A DNA stretch of 64,000 nucleotides, taken from NCBI GenBank assembly GCA_900095875.1, contig LT608311.1:2202774-2266773 (forward strand), in the 5' to 3' direction. Below are positions 32,461 through 41,696 of the stretch, piece after piece; the stretch's first letter is position 1; each line of letters opens with the position of its first letter. The position numbers and the translations under genes were made by a program. Source of the DNA: Caecibacter massiliensis. Its GTDB lineage: Bacteria; Bacillota; Negativicutes; Veillonellales; Megasphaeraceae. The notes under the pieces were generated by a model. The model searched no databases and was not told the origin of the DNA. It worked only from the letters and a program-made list of their open reading frames with translations.

Positions 32461-33300
32461 CTCGGACAGGGCTACGCCGCCCAGGACGAGGACGGCCCCC
32501 AGCCACTGCACGGCTGTCAGGACTTCGCCGAGGAGCAGTCCCGACAGGGCCAGGGCCGTCAGGGGTTCGATGTAGCCGCAGATGGAGACGGTCTGGGCAG
32601 ACAGGTTTTGAATACCGGAGAAATAGAGAGAGTAGCCGATACCCGTATTTACGATGCCCAGGCAGAGAATGCAGGCGATGGCCGTGCCGTCCAGTGCGGC
32701 CGGGCCGGAGGACATGGTACAGGTCACGAGGCCTACGACAAGGGAGGCGACGAGCAGCTGGCAGGCAGGAGATATGATTCCGCTTATGCCGGCTGTTTTT
32801 TTCATGGCGACGATGAGCAGGGCAAAGCACAGGGCGCACAGCAGGCCACACACGAGTCCCCATGAGAGGCCGTTGGCCTGAAAATCGGCGCCATTGATGC
32901 AGATCATGCCACCGGTGACGATGATCATGCCGGCCACTTTGGGCAGGGTGAACGGTTCGTGAAAGACGAACCGTGACAGAATCATGATGAGGACGGGGCC
33001 GAAATAGCAGATGAGTGTGGCCAGGCTGACGCCAATCTGCTGGTAGGCTTCGTACAGGAAAAGCCAGTTCCCGGCCAGGAATATGCCCGACAGTACCAGC
33101 CAGACGAGGGAACGGCGCGGCGCCGTAAAGAGTACGTGCCACTGCCGGCGGCAGAGGGCCAGGATGAACAGGAAGGTCCCGCCCAGGACCGTACGGCACA
33201 ATACGATTTCATAGCTCGATAAGGGAATATGGCTGGCAATGATGCCGTTGGTGCCAAAGATGACTGTCGCCAGAATGAATTTGATATATGAGTCTTTCAT
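32440..33300 (-). CDS. EamA-family (DMT) transporter
   Basis: This 286-residue membrane protein has ten predicted segments in two EamA repeats; the first begins YIKFILATVIFGTNGIIASHI and the second covers GLSWGLVCGLLCALCFALL. Family members export amino acids, nucleosides or drugs; the substrate is unknown. ATG 33300 is preceded by an AGGAGG-type site on the minus strand (GATACGATG start region with GGAGGATAC). It is transcribed away from alr, so 33301-33526 is a divergent promoter region. The 3' end overlaps the MFS gene on the opposite strand. Confidence 0.9.
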   Translation of the reverse strand: MKDSYIKFILATVIFGTNGIIASHIPLSSYEIVLCRTVLGGTFLFILALCRRQWHVLFTAPRRSLVWLVLSGIFLAGNWLFLYEAYQQIGVSLATLICYFGPVLIMILSRFVFHEPFTLPKVAGMIIVTGGMICINGADFQANGLSWGLVCGLLCALCFALLIVAMKKTAGISGIISPACQLLVASLVVGLVTCTMSSGPAALDGTAIACILCLGIVNTGIGYSLYFSGIQNLSAQTVSICGYIEPLTALALSGLLLGEVLTAVQWLGAVLVLGGVALSELWHRRA

Positions 33301-33526
33301 CGTATCCTCCTATTACACCCGTGTAGTATCATATATACTGTATTGTAACAAAGAATAGGGAAAAAGGGTTAAGGGTTCATACATTTTTTTTGTATTCTGT
33401 AAATTGTATACATAAGTAAAAGGAAAAAGAAATAGTGGTTTTACGTTTCAGTTATATCGTAAGTGTGATAAAATAGACCGTAGATGTACAAAAATCCCAT
33501 ACTACGAGAGGAAAGAAGCTGAGTAT

Positions 33527-34729
33527 ATGATGGATGTCTACAGCACGACTGAAAATTTTACGCGCCGCGCCCTCTGGGCCCAGATCGACCTCGACGCGGC
33601 CGCTCATAATATGCAGGTCATCCGCCGTCATGTCGGGCCGGATGTACGGATTGCGGCCGTTGTCAAGGCCAATGCCTATGGCCACGGTGCCGTCGAACTG
33701 GCCCGTACCTTTGCGGAAAACGGGGCCGACTGCTTTGCCGTTTCCAGTCTGGATGAAGCGGTGGAACTGCGCCGTTATGCGGGGATTACCAAGAATATAT
33801 TCATCCTCGGCCATACGGACGGCCGGCGGACGGAGGAACTCCTGGCCTATCATATTGAGCCAGCCGTGTTCAATCTGAAGAATGCCGAATACTTTTCGTC
33901 GGAAGCGTCCCGCCTGGGCCAGACCCTGCAGGTTCATATTGCCATTGATTCCGGTATGAGCCGTATCGGATTCCTGCCCGATGAGGAAAGCATTTCCGTC
34001 ATCAAGGAAATTGCCGCCCTGCCGCGCATCGAAATCCGGGGGATATTTACTCATTTTGCTGTGGCCGATGAGAAGGACAAGACCTTTACGCATGAACAGT
34101 TCAAGCGGTTTATGTGGGTCTGCAGCCGCCTGGAAGATGAAGGAGTCCATATCCCCATACGCCACTGCTGCAACAGTGCGGCGACGCTGGAACTGCCCCG
34201 GTATCATCTCGACATGGTCCGTCCCGGCATCATCCAGTACGGCTGCCAGCCGAGCCATGACGTATCTCTTGCCGGGTTTGATTTCCGGCCGGTCATGTCC
34301 CTGCGCTGCTGCGTGGCCCACGTCAAGCTCATCGATGCCGGGGCGACGGTCAGCTATGGCCGTCATTTTACCTGCGACCGGCGGCGCAAGATCGCGACGC
34401 TTCCTGCCGGGTATGCCGATGGCTACATGCGGGCCTTGTCGGGGAAGACCGACGTCCTGTTCCACGGTCACCGCGTCCCCCAGGTCGGCACGATCTGCAT
34501 GGACCAGTGCATGATCGACATCACGGGCGAAGCGAACTGCCGGGCCGGCGATGAAGTCGTGTTATTTGGCCGCCAGGGCGATCAGTTCATCCCCATTGAA
34601 GAACTGGCCGACAAAGCTGGGACCATCAATTACGAAATCATGTGCAACATCAACCGCCGGGTGCCACGGGTCTATATCCGCAACGGCAGGGTGGTGGAAC
34701 GGGAAGAATATCTCTTTGACAAACCTTAA
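33527..34729 (+). CDS. alr: Alanine racemase
   Basis: The enzyme makes D-alanine for peptidoglycan by interconverting L- and D-alanine with PLP. The 400-residue protein has the PLP lysine in VVKANAYGHGA (Lys47), the dimer partner tyrosine in TVSYGRHF (about Tyr276), the PLP-phosphate arginine region RPGIIQYGCQP and CMDQCMIDI near the C-terminus. The length is a little above the usual 360-390. ATG 33527 is followed immediately by a second ATG (33530), with AGAGGAAAGAAG upstream. A promoter lies in the AT-rich stretch before it (GATAAAAT at about 33465). It is probably monocistronic. Confidence 0.95.
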   Translation: MMDVYSTTENFTRRALWAQIDLDAAAHNMQVIRRHVGPDVRIAAVVKANAYGHGAVELARTFAENGADCFAVSSLDEAVELRRYAGITKNIFILGHTDGRRTEELLAYHIEPAVFNLKNAEYFSSEASRLGQTLQVHIAIDSGMSRIGFLPDEESISVIKEIAALPRIEIRGIFTHFAVADEKDKTFTHEQFKRFMWVCSRLEDEGVHIPIRHCCNSAATLELPRYHLDMVRPGIIQYGCQPSHDVSLAGFDFRPVMSLRCCVAHVKLIDAGATVSYGRHFTCDRRRKIATLPAGYADGYMRALSGKTDVLFHGHRVPQVGTICMDQCMIDITGEANCRAGDEVVLFGRQGDQFIPIEELADKAGTINYEIMCNINRRVPRVYIRNGRVVEREEYLFDKP

Positions 34730-34865
34730 AAGTTTCGCAGGATAAACGATAAACCTAAAATATAAACCTTGCAATCGGCAAGTATAAGGTATACTATAAA
34801 GATATAAGATACGTGCATATCCAGTATGCGCAGAGAGAAATAATCTGAATAAGGTGGTGCGTGTT

Positions 34866-36038
34866 ATGAATTGGGATGACAAGATTTCGAAAAACGTGCA
34901 GGCTATCAAACCGTCGGGGATCCGTAAGTTCTTCGATATTGCCAATCAGATACCAGGCGTGCTGTCCCTGAGTATCGGCGAACCGGACTTTGCGGCACCG
35001 GACAAGGTATGTGAAGCGATGAAAGCCAGTATCGATGCGCGGCAGACCAGCTATACGGCAAATTCGGGCCTCATCGAACTGCGGCAGGAAATTGCAAAAT
35101 TATTCCATGACCGCTATGGCGTTGATTACGATCCGGTCGATGAAATCATGGTGACTGTCGGGGCTTCGGAAGGGCTGACAATGGCTCTTCTGGCACTGAC
35201 CGAACCGGGGGATGAAGTCATCATTCCCGACCCGGCGTATGTAGCTTATCCGGCGGCCGTAAAAGCTGCCGGCGGCATTCCCGTTTTCGTGCCGACCTAT
35301 GCCAAAGATGATTTCAAAGTGACGGCAGACGCGCTGGAACAGGTCGTGACGCCTAAAACGAAGGCACTCGTCATGGGTTACCCCAATAACCCGACGGGGA
35401 CGGTCATGACCCGGGAAGAACTGCTGCCCATTGCGGAATTTGCCAAGAAGCATGACCTGGTCGTCATGAGCGATGAAATCTATTGCGAACTGGTGTACGG
35501 CGATACGAAATTCACGTCCTTTGCCAACCTGCCGGATATGCGCGAACGGACGATTGTACTCAACGGCTTCTCCAAGGCCTACGCCATGACGGGCATGCGC
35601 CTGGGCTATGTCTGTGCCCCGCGGGACGGCCTGGCCAATATCCTGAAGCTGCACCAGTACATGATCATGTGTGCCAATACGCAGGCCCAGTACGGCGGCA
35701 TCACCGCTCTCCGGGACTGCGCCGCTGACGTGGAATCGATGCGTCAGGAATACGATGCACGGCGTAAAGTCATTTATAAAGGCCTGGTCGATATGGGTCT
35801 TCCCGTTTTTGAACCGAAAGGCGCTTTTTACATCTTCCCCGATATCAGCTGCACGGGTATGAACAGTGAAGAATTCTGTGAAAAACTGGTCAAGGAAGAA
35901 AAAGTAGCCGTCGTTCCCGGCACGGCATTTGGTGCCTGCGGAGAAAATCATGTCCGCATTTCCTACGCTGCTTCCATGGAAACCATCAAGGAAGCATTGA
36001 AGCGGATGGCACGGTTTGTTGAAAAGTACAGAAAATAA
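34866..36038 (+). CDS. PLP-dependent aminotransferase (aspartate/aromatic type, PatA-like)
   Basis: This 390-residue class I aminotransferase has SLSIGEPDFAAPDKV, YTANSGLIELRQEIA, PNNPTGTV, SDEIYCELVYG, the PLP lysine in NGFSKAYAMTGMRLGY (about Lys236) and HVRISYAAS with the substrate Arg. It groups by pattern with PatA and archaeal-type aspartate aminotransferases. ATG 34866 follows AAGGTGG; the GTG at 34854 overlaps that site and is not used. A promoter-like TTGCAA (34769) and TATACT (34790) precede it. A good terminator follows, so it is monocistronic. Confidence 0.93.
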   Translation: MNWDDKISKNVQAIKPSGIRKFFDIANQIPGVLSLSIGEPDFAAPDKVCEAMKASIDARQTSYTANSGLIELRQEIAKLFHDRYGVDYDPVDEIMVTVGASEGLTMALLALTEPGDEVIIPDPAYVAYPAAVKAAGGIPVFVPTYAKDDFKVTADALEQVVTPKTKALVMGYPNNPTGTVMTREELLPIAEFAKKHDLVVMSDEIYCELVYGDTKFTSFANLPDMRERTIVLNGFSKAYAMTGMRLGYVCAPRDGLANILKLHQYMIMCANTQAQYGGITALRDCAADVESMRQEYDARRKVIYKGLVDMGLPVFEPKGAFYIFPDISCTGMNSEEFCEKLVKEEKVAVVPGTAFGACGENHVRISYAASMETIKEALKRMARFVEKYRK

Positions 36039-36051
36039 TATGGGATGATCA

Positions 36052-36090
36052 GAGGCTGCCCCGGGTTGTGTAACGGGGCGGCCTCTTTTT
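36052..36090 (+). terminator. Terminator after the second aminotransferase
   Basis: GAGGC-TGCCCCG and CGGGGCG-GCCTC form a stem with a 10-nt loop, followed by TTTTT. Confidence 0.88.
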
Positions 36091-36187
36091 GGCCATGCAG
36101 GAATATGATACAATATATATAACGAGTTAGAGACCGACACGGGCCATCAGGTCTGTGGAAGAATTGGAACAGGGGAGGACGGAGTAT

Positions 36188-37714
36188 ATGGGAATGAAGT
36201 ATTATCTCGGATTTGATGCGGGGACGCAGAGCGTAAAGGTAGCGGTATATGATGAAAACATGGAGGAAATTGTCATGGCGACGGCCAAGACGACCTTGTC
36301 CTATCCACAGCCCGGCTGGGTACAGATGGATATCGATGAATATTACCGCCTGATCAAGCAGTGCATGCGCGTCTGCAGCGACGGCATGAAGGAAAAGGGG
36401 ATTTCTCCTTCGGGCGTGCGGGCCATCATGGGCGATGGCATCATCTGCGGCATTGCCTGCATAGACGAAGATGGCCATGCCCTGACGCCGTACATCAATT
36501 ACCTCGACAGCCGGACAGCGGAAGATGTATCGCAGCTGAAAGAGCAGCATCTTGATATCTGGGCCAGGGAAACGGGCAATGCCGAACCGAACGTCATGTT
36601 CCCGGCCATGTTTGCCCGCTGGTTTTTGCAGAACGTGCCGGACGTACGGGAAAAAGGCGTCAAGTTCGTCCATAACTGCCAGTATATCCTCCTGCACCTG
36701 GCCGGCCTTTCCGGGAACGATGCCTTCATCGACTGGGGGACCATGTCCGGCTGGGGGCTCGGCTACGATGTGGTGAACAAGTGCTGGTCGGAGGAGCAGC
36801 TCCGTATCCTGGGCATTCCCCGGTCGTATATGCCGCGTATCGTAAAGCCCTGGGATATCATCGGCCATCTGTGTGAAGCCGATGCGGCGGAAACGGGATT
36901 TCCCGCTGGCATCCCCATCTGCGCCGGTGCTGGCGACACCATGGAATCGATGATGGGCAGCGGCATCCTGGAAGCCGGCCGGGCCGTCGATGTGGCCGGG
37001 ACCTGTGCCATGTTTTGCGCGGCTACGGATGGCATTATTCCTGAACTGTCGGCGCCGGGTACGGGACTGGTCTTTAATTCGGGGACTCTTCCCGGCACGT
37101 ATTTTTACTGGGGCATGGTGCGTACGGGAGGGCTGGCCCTGCGCTGGTTCAAGGATAACATTGCCCGCAAGGCCGATGATGATGCCTATTACGGAGAAAT
37201 GGACGACCTGGCCCGGCGTCATCCCGCAGGCTGCGGCGGCGCCATGTTCATCCCGTACCTGACCGGTGGCAATGGCGATTATCCTAATGTACGCGGTACC
37301 TTTACGGGCCTGACCCTGGACGACGACCAGGGGGCATTGTGGCGCTGTGTGCTGGAGGGCATCGGCTACGACTATATGGAAGTCACCGACCGCTATCGCA
37401 GCGCTGGTATTGATCTCACGCAGCTGACCATCACCGAAGGCGGCAGCCGCGACCGGCTGTGGAATCAGATCAAGGCCGATATGCTCGATACCCGTGTCGT
37501 GACCTTGAAGGTCGCCGGCGGGGCCGTGCCGACCAACTGCCTGGTGGCAGCCTTTGCCGCCGGGGATGTGACCGACCTGAAAACAGCGTTGCAGCAGCAG
37601 CTGGCCGTCAGGGAAGAGTTTGTGCCCTGCCGTGATCATACGGCCCTGTACCGGAACCAGTATGAACGCCGCAAGGGACTGTTGGAAGCCTTAAACAATA
37701 TCAAAAATTTATAA
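36188..37714 (+). CDS. FGGY-family carbohydrate kinase (xylulokinase-like)
   Basis: This sugar kinase of the FGGY family has 508 residues. The N-terminal ATPase motif is YYLGFDAGTQSVKVAVYD, the substrate-side Asp is in YLDSRTAEDV, and the C-terminal half has GAGDTMESMMGSG, DVAGTCAM and the FGGY-type signature near EGGSRDRLWNQIKADML. It is closest in pattern to XylB, but no xylose isomerase or pentose transporter is nearby, so the substrate is open. I take ATG 36188 behind GGAGGACGGAG; ATG 36194 is possible, and the longer frame to 36155 is not supported. A terminator follows at 37747. Confidence 0.9.
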   Translation: MGMKYYLGFDAGTQSVKVAVYDENMEEIVMATAKTTLSYPQPGWVQMDIDEYYRLIKQCMRVCSDGMKEKGISPSGVRAIMGDGIICGIACIDEDGHALTPYINYLDSRTAEDVSQLKEQHLDIWARETGNAEPNVMFPAMFARWFLQNVPDVREKGVKFVHNCQYILLHLAGLSGNDAFIDWGTMSGWGLGYDVVNKCWSEEQLRILGIPRSYMPRIVKPWDIIGHLCEADAAETGFPAGIPICAGAGDTMESMMGSGILEAGRAVDVAGTCAMFCAATDGIIPELSAPGTGLVFNSGTLPGTYFYWGMVRTGGLALRWFKDNIARKADDDAYYGEMDDLARRHPAGCGGAMFIPYLTGGNGDYPNVRGTFTGLTLDDDQGALWRCVLEGIGYDYMEVTDRYRSAGIDLTQLTITEGGSRDRLWNQIKADMLDTRVVTLKVAGGAVPTNCLVAAFAAGDVTDLKTALQQQLAVREEFVPCRDHTALYRNQYERRKGLLEALNNIKNL

Positions 37715-37746
37715 AATAGTTCGTGAATGTGTACAAATTCACAAAT

Positions 37747-37780
37747 AAGAACCGGATATTTTTCCGGTTCTTATTTTATT
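37747..37780 (+). terminator. Terminator after the FGGY kinase
   Basis: AAGAACCGGA and TCCGGTTCTT form a perfect 10-bp stem followed by ATTTTATT. Confidence 0.9.
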
Positions 37781-37957
37781 GTTATGTATGTTGTACATTA
37801 CTGGTACAAAGTTATCTGGCCATGCCTAAAGTTCATTGATTTATGGAAATCGATGATTAAACAACATAAATGCATGGAAAAAGGCCGTTTTAATGCCGTA
37901 TATAAAAGGTAAAATAGGCAATGATTCTGTAAAGTTATGAAAATGTCTGTTTTTTTA

Positions 37958-37986
37958 GTGGACTTTTTTTCCAAACGTGTTATACT
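37958..37986 (+). promoter_or_regulatory. Probable promoter of hbd-crt
   Basis: TGGACT (37959-37964) and TATACT (37981-37986) are 16 nt apart. This leaves an A/T-rich leader of about 90 nt before hbd. The region 37781-37957 between terminator and promoter shows no gene. Confidence 0.55.
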
Positions 37987-38081
37987 ATGAATGTAAGCAG
38001 TGCATCTTATATTTACCAAAAAGTGATTTTTTTTTGAGACAAAAAGTGAAAAAAATCACGCTAATAAAGGAGGAGTTTCAA

Positions 38082-38939
38082 ATGTTCAAAAAAGTCATGG
38101 TTATTGGTGCAGGTACGATGGGTTCCGGTATTGCTCAGGTATTTGCTGAACACGGTGTAGATGTTATCCTGAACGATATCAAACAGGAATTCATCGATGG
38201 CGGCATGAAAAAAATCGACAAACAGCTGACCAGAAAAGTTACGAAAGGTAAAATGACGGAAGACCAGAAAGCTGAAATCATGGGCCGTCTGACCGGTATC
38301 GTAGAAATCACGGAAGACAACATGAAAGATGTTGAACTCGTTGTCGAAGCTGCTATCGAAGACGAAAAGATCAAATGCGGCATCTTCAAGAACCTCGATG
38401 AAAAATGCCCGGCTAATACAATCCTCGCTTCCAATACGTCTTCCCTGCCTATCACCAAGATTGCTACGGCTACGAAACGTCCGGAAAAAGTTATCGGCAT
38501 GCACTTCTTCAATCCGGCTCCGGTCATGAAACTGGTCGAAATCATCAAAGGTATCGCAACTGACGATGCTACGACGAAAGCCGTTGTAGAATGCGCTGAA
38601 GGCCTTGGCAAATCCCCTGTTGAAGTTGAAGACTTCCCGGGCTTCGCTGCCAACCGTGTCGTCGTTCCGATGCTGAATGAAGCATGCTATGCCCTCATGG
38701 AAGGCGTTGCTTCCAAAGAAGGTATCGACGCTGTCTGCAAACTCGGCTACAACCATCCGATGGGACCGCTCGAACTGTGCGACCTGATTGGTAACGATGT
38801 CGTTCTCCACGTTATGGAAGTTCTCTATGAAGGCTTTGGCGATCCGAAATATCGTCCGTGCCCGCTCCTCCGTAAATACGTTGCTGCCGGCTGGCTCGGC
38901 CGCAAGACGGGCAAAGGCTTCTACGATTACAGCAAATAA
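38082..38939 (+). CDS. hbd: 3-hydroxybutyryl-CoA dehydrogenase
   Basis: The enzyme reduces acetoacetyl-CoA to 3-hydroxybutyryl-CoA in butyrate and chain-elongation metabolism. The 285-residue protein starts with the NAD-binding loop [20 protein letters not shown], has the catalytic His in [16 protein letters not shown] (about His140) with PGFAANR after it, and ends [13 protein letters not shown] as family members do. The ATG at 38082 follows a perfect AAAGGAGGAG; the upstream frame to 37977 is ignored. The codon use is highly biased toward a few codons (AAA, GAA, GGC, CTC), as expected for a highly expressed gene. crt follows 45 bp downstream. Confidence 0.97.
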   Translation: MFKKVMVIGAGTMGSGIAQVFAEHGVDVILNDIKQEFIDGGMKKIDKQLTRKVTKGKMTEDQKAEIMGRLTGIVEITEDNMKDVELVVEAAIEDEKIKCGIFKNLDEKCPANTILASNTSSLPITKIATATKRPEKVIGMHFFNPAPVMKLVEIIKGIATDDATTKAVVECAEGLGKSPVEVEDFPGFAANRVVVPMLNEACYALMEGVASKEGIDAVCKLGYNHPMGPLELCDLIGNDVVLHVMEVLYEGFGDPKYRPCPLLRKYVAAGWLGRKTGKGFYDYSK

Positions 38940-38984
38940 TGCCCGCTGGATAGCTTGATACTGACCTTAAGGAGGATTCTACCT

Positions 38985-39767
38985 ATGGAATTTGAAAACA
39001 TTCTCTTCACCGTAGAAGAAGGTATTGCTACAATTACGATCAACCGTCCGAAACAGGCTAACGCCCTGAACGCCGCTACGGTCCGTGATATTGAAAAAGC
39101 CGTTGACTACATTGCCGGCTCGAAAGACGTACAGGTAGTCATCATTACCGGTGCTGGCGACAAATTCTTCGTTGCTGGTGCAGATATCAAAGAAATGGCT
39201 GATTACAACCCGAAACAGGCTGGTGACTGGGGCACATATGGTGCTGGCGTCATCACCAAGATCGAAAGACTGCCACAGCCGGTTATCTGCGCTGTAAACG
39301 GCTATGCTCTGGGTGGCGGCTGCGAAATCTCCATGGCCTGCGATTTCCGTTATGCTTCGGATAACGCCGTATTCGGCCAGCCGGAAGTCGGCTTGGGCAT
39401 CATCCCCGGCTTCGGTGGCACACAGCGTCTTGCCCGCCTCGTAGGTCCTGGCATGGCAAAAGAAATCATCCTGAGCAACCAGAATATTGATTCGGCTGAA
39501 GCTCTCCGCATCGGCCTGGTCAACAAAGTCGTTCCTCAGGCTGAATTAATGCCGGCTGCCATCAAGACCGCTAAGAAAATCATGAAACAGGGTCCTGTAG
39601 CAGTACAGATCGCTAAGAAAGCTATCAACAACGGCTTACAGTGCGACATCATTACAGGTATCCAGTTCGAAAGCAATGTCTTCGGCCTCTGCTTTGCTAC
39701 AAAAGATCAGAAGGAAGGCATGAAAGCGTTCATGGAAAAACGTAAAGCCGATTTCAAAGGCGAATAA
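38985..39767 (+). CDS. crt: 3-hydroxybutyryl-CoA dehydratase (crotonase)
   Basis: The enzyme dehydrates 3-hydroxybutyryl-CoA to crotonyl-CoA, the step after hbd. The 260-residue crotonase fold shows the oxyanion-hole motif AGADIKEM, GGGCEISMACDFR with the first catalytic Glu (about 113) and FGQPEVGLGIIPGFGGTQRL with the second (about 134), plus the C-terminal KKAINNG helix. AAGGAGG precedes ATG 38985. It shares biased, high-expression codon use with hbd and ends at a strong terminator, so hbd-crt form an operon. Thiolase and acyl-CoA dehydrogenase genes are not in the window. Confidence 0.96.
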   Translation: MEFENILFTVEEGIATITINRPKQANALNAATVRDIEKAVDYIAGSKDVQVVIITGAGDKFFVAGADIKEMADYNPKQAGDWGTYGAGVITKIERLPQPVICAVNGYALGGGCEISMACDFRYASDNAVFGQPEVGLGIIPGFGGTQRLARLVGPGMAKEIILSNQNIDSAEALRIGLVNKVVPQAELMPAAIKTAKKIMKQGPVAVQIAKKAINNGLQCDIITGIQFESNVFGLCFATKDQKEGMKAFMEKRKADFKGE

Positions 39768-39788
39768 CCGGTTTTTCTACAAGGTAAT

Positions 39789-39826
39789 AAAAATACAGTG
39801 TCAGCGATGGCACTGTATTTTTTTTG
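39789..39826 (+). terminator. Terminator of hbd-crt
   Basis: AAAAATACAGTG and CACTGTATTTTT form a 12-bp stem with a 10-nt loop and a run of nine T. Confidence 0.95.
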
Positions 39827-39897
39827 ACCATAAAAGTCAAAAGAATAGTATGAGAGAAAAATATTTTTGACTTTTTGACTTTTTTGGCCTAAAATCA

Positions 39898-39926
39898 TTG
39901 ACAAATCGGCTCAATCATGCTATCTT
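39898..39926 (+). promoter_or_regulatory. Promoter of the hrcA-grpE-dnaK-dnaJ operon
   Basis: TTGACA (39898-39903) and TATCTT (39921-39926) have 17-nt spacing. The CIRCE operator follows at 39938, covering the transcription start region. Confidence 0.85.
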
Positions 39927-39937
39927 TTATATAGTTG

Positions 39938-39964
39938 TTAGCACACCAATAAAAAGAGTGCTAA
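39938..39964 (+). promoter_or_regulatory. CIRCE operator for HrcA
   Basis: TTAGCACAC-N9-GAGTGCTAA is the CIRCE inverted repeat with one mismatch in the left arm (ACAC for ACTC). It overlaps the start of the heat-shock operon that encodes its own repressor, so autoregulation by HrcA is expected. Confidence 0.92.
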
Positions 39965-39991
39965 AACAACGCGGCATCGAGGTGACAGGAA

Positions 39992-41032
39992 ATGAATTTG
40001 GATGAAAGAAAACAAAAAATATTGCAAGCTATCATTCAGGATTACATCACGTCTGCCGAACCTGTCGGGTCCCGGACCATTGCCCGGAAGTATAATCTGG
40101 GCGTCAGTGCCGCAACAATCCGTAACGAAATGTTTGACCTGGAAATGATGGGCTATCTGGAACAGCCCCATACGTCGGCTGGCCGGATTCCATCCATTAA
40201 AGGGTATCGGTTCTACGTCGATTGCCTGGTGAAACCAGAAAAGGTGACAAATGATGAAAAGAAATTTGTCGAAACATGGTTTCAGGACAAGGTAAGCGAT
40301 GTCGATCAGATATTTCAGAATACGGCGAAGGGACTGGCCAGGATTACGCACAATGTGACCCTCGTCATGACATCGCAGCAGCCAGGTTCCCGGCTGAAAT
40401 ACATACGGTTCCTGCCGCTGGATCACCGGCGCGCTATCATGATTGTCGTTACCGATTCCGGGCAGATTGAAAACTGTATTTATTCCAAACCGGATGGCGT
40501 CGATGTGGACGAACTCAACATCGTCGCTGAGAAATTGACGAATTTCCTGTCCGGCGTGCCCATGGCCAAAATCAACATGGACATGCTGCAGCAGTTCCAC
40601 GACGATGTGGTAGATGACCTTGATTTGTACCGGACTGCTTTCCGCTCACTTCACAGGGCGTTCCGCCGTCAGCAGCAGTTGTATAAAGGCGGGACGATGG
40701 AACTCCTGAATAAGCCGGAGTTCAAGGATGTCGATAAGGCGAAAAGCCTGTTTACCATGCTGGAGGAACAGGATATTGTAGCCAATATCCTGCATGATGA
40801 GGGAGAACAAACGGACAAACCGGTAACGGTGCGTATCGGTGAAGAAACTAAATTATCTCCGATTAATGACTGCAGCATTATTGAAGCGACCTTTATGGCC
40901 AATGATGTAGTCCTCGGTAAGATTGCTGTTTTGGGACCGGCCCGCATGGAATATGCCCGGATCATTGGCTTACTCGATTTTATGAAACAGCATGTGACCC
41001 ATATTCTGGAACATTACCAGGACGATAAATAG
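39992..41032 (+). CDS. hrcA: Heat-inducible transcription repressor HrcA
   Basis: HrcA binds CIRCE and represses the dnaK operon; its folding depends on GroEL, which links repression to chaperone load. The 346-residue protein has the N-terminal winged helix (QDYITSAEPVGSRTIARKY, then SAATIRNEMFDLEMMGYLEQPHTSAGR, given here as separate parts of one domain) and the C-terminal LGPARMEYARIIGLL segment. Ribosome binding site GAGGTGACAGG precedes ATG 39992. It is the first gene of the operon behind the CIRCE site; grpE starts 14 bp later. Confidence 0.96.
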   Translation: MNLDERKQKILQAIIQDYITSAEPVGSRTIARKYNLGVSAATIRNEMFDLEMMGYLEQPHTSAGRIPSIKGYRFYVDCLVKPEKVTNDEKKFVETWFQDKVSDVDQIFQNTAKGLARITHNVTLVMTSQQPGSRLKYIRFLPLDHRRAIMIVVTDSGQIENCIYSKPDGVDVDELNIVAEKLTNFLSGVPMAKINMDMLQQFHDDVVDDLDLYRTAFRSLHRAFRRQQQLYKGGTMELLNKPEFKDVDKAKSLFTMLEEQDIVANILHDEGEQTDKPVTVRIGEETKLSPINDCSIIEATFMANDVVLGKIAVLGPARMEYARIIGLLDFMKQHVTHILEHYQDDK

Positions 41033-41046
41033 GAGGGATGCAGGTC

Positions 41047-41661
41047 ATGAGTAAAGACAAGAAAAAAGAAGAAAAAGAAAAACAGACGACGACAGAGGCT
41101 GTGGAAGAAACGAAACAGCCGGCTGATGAAATAGCAGAAGAAACAGCGGCAGATGATGGTGCCGGTGCCGGACAGGCGGACAGCCAGAAGGCACAGCAGC
41201 CGGATGCCAGCGCACAGGCAGAGGCGGCAGCAGCGGAAATGAAATCGCGCTACTTGCGCCTCCAGGCCGATTTTGCCAATTTCAAGAAGCGGACTGCAAC
41301 AGAAAAGCAGCAGATTTCTGAAGTCGTCAAAATGGATGTCCTCCAGAACATCCTGCCGGTCATCGATAATTTCGAACGGGCCCTGCAAGTGCCGCAGGAT
41401 TCCCTTTCCGATGAGCTCAAATCGTTTGTAGATGGCTATACCATGATTTACAAACAGCTCATGACGGTTCTCGAAAAAGAAGGTGTTACGAAAATTGATG
41501 CCGTAGGCAAACCGTTTGATCCGAATTATCATCAGGCAGTCATGCGGGTCCCCAGCGATGAATACGACAATGACGTCGTTGTGGAAGTCCTGCAGGAAGG
41601 ATATCTGCTGGGCGACAAGACATTGCGCCCGGCAATGGTTAAAGTTGCATTTAACGGTTAA
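41047..41661 (+). CDS. grpE: Nucleotide exchange factor GrpE
   Basis: GrpE releases ADP from DnaK. The 204-residue protein has a long acidic, Gln- and Ala-rich N-terminal tail (about 1-65), a coiled coil with [15 protein letters not shown] and the C-terminal beta domain with [18 protein letters not shown] and [20 protein letters not shown] prefer ATG 41047 because AGGAGGG (41031-41037) is 9 nt away; ATG 41038 abuts that site. It stands between hrcA and dnaK in the usual order. Confidence 0.95.
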   Translation: MSKDKKKEEKEKQTTTEAVEETKQPADEIAEETAADDGAGAGQADSQKAQQPDASAQAEAAAAEMKSRYLRLQADFANFKKRTATEKQQISEVVKMDVLQNILPVIDNFERALQVPQDSLSDELKSFVDGYTMIYKQLMTVLEKEGVTKIDAVGKPFDPNYHQAVMRVPSDEYDNDVVVEVLQEGYLLGDKTLRPAMVKVAFNG

Positions 41662-41696
41662 GTATCGTAGAAAGTATAAGATTGGAGGAATTACTT

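Noticed and set aside
35963-37639. A 558-codon minus-strand frame opposite the FGGY kinase
   Set aside because: Antisense shadow of a well-recognised sugar kinase; no start signals.
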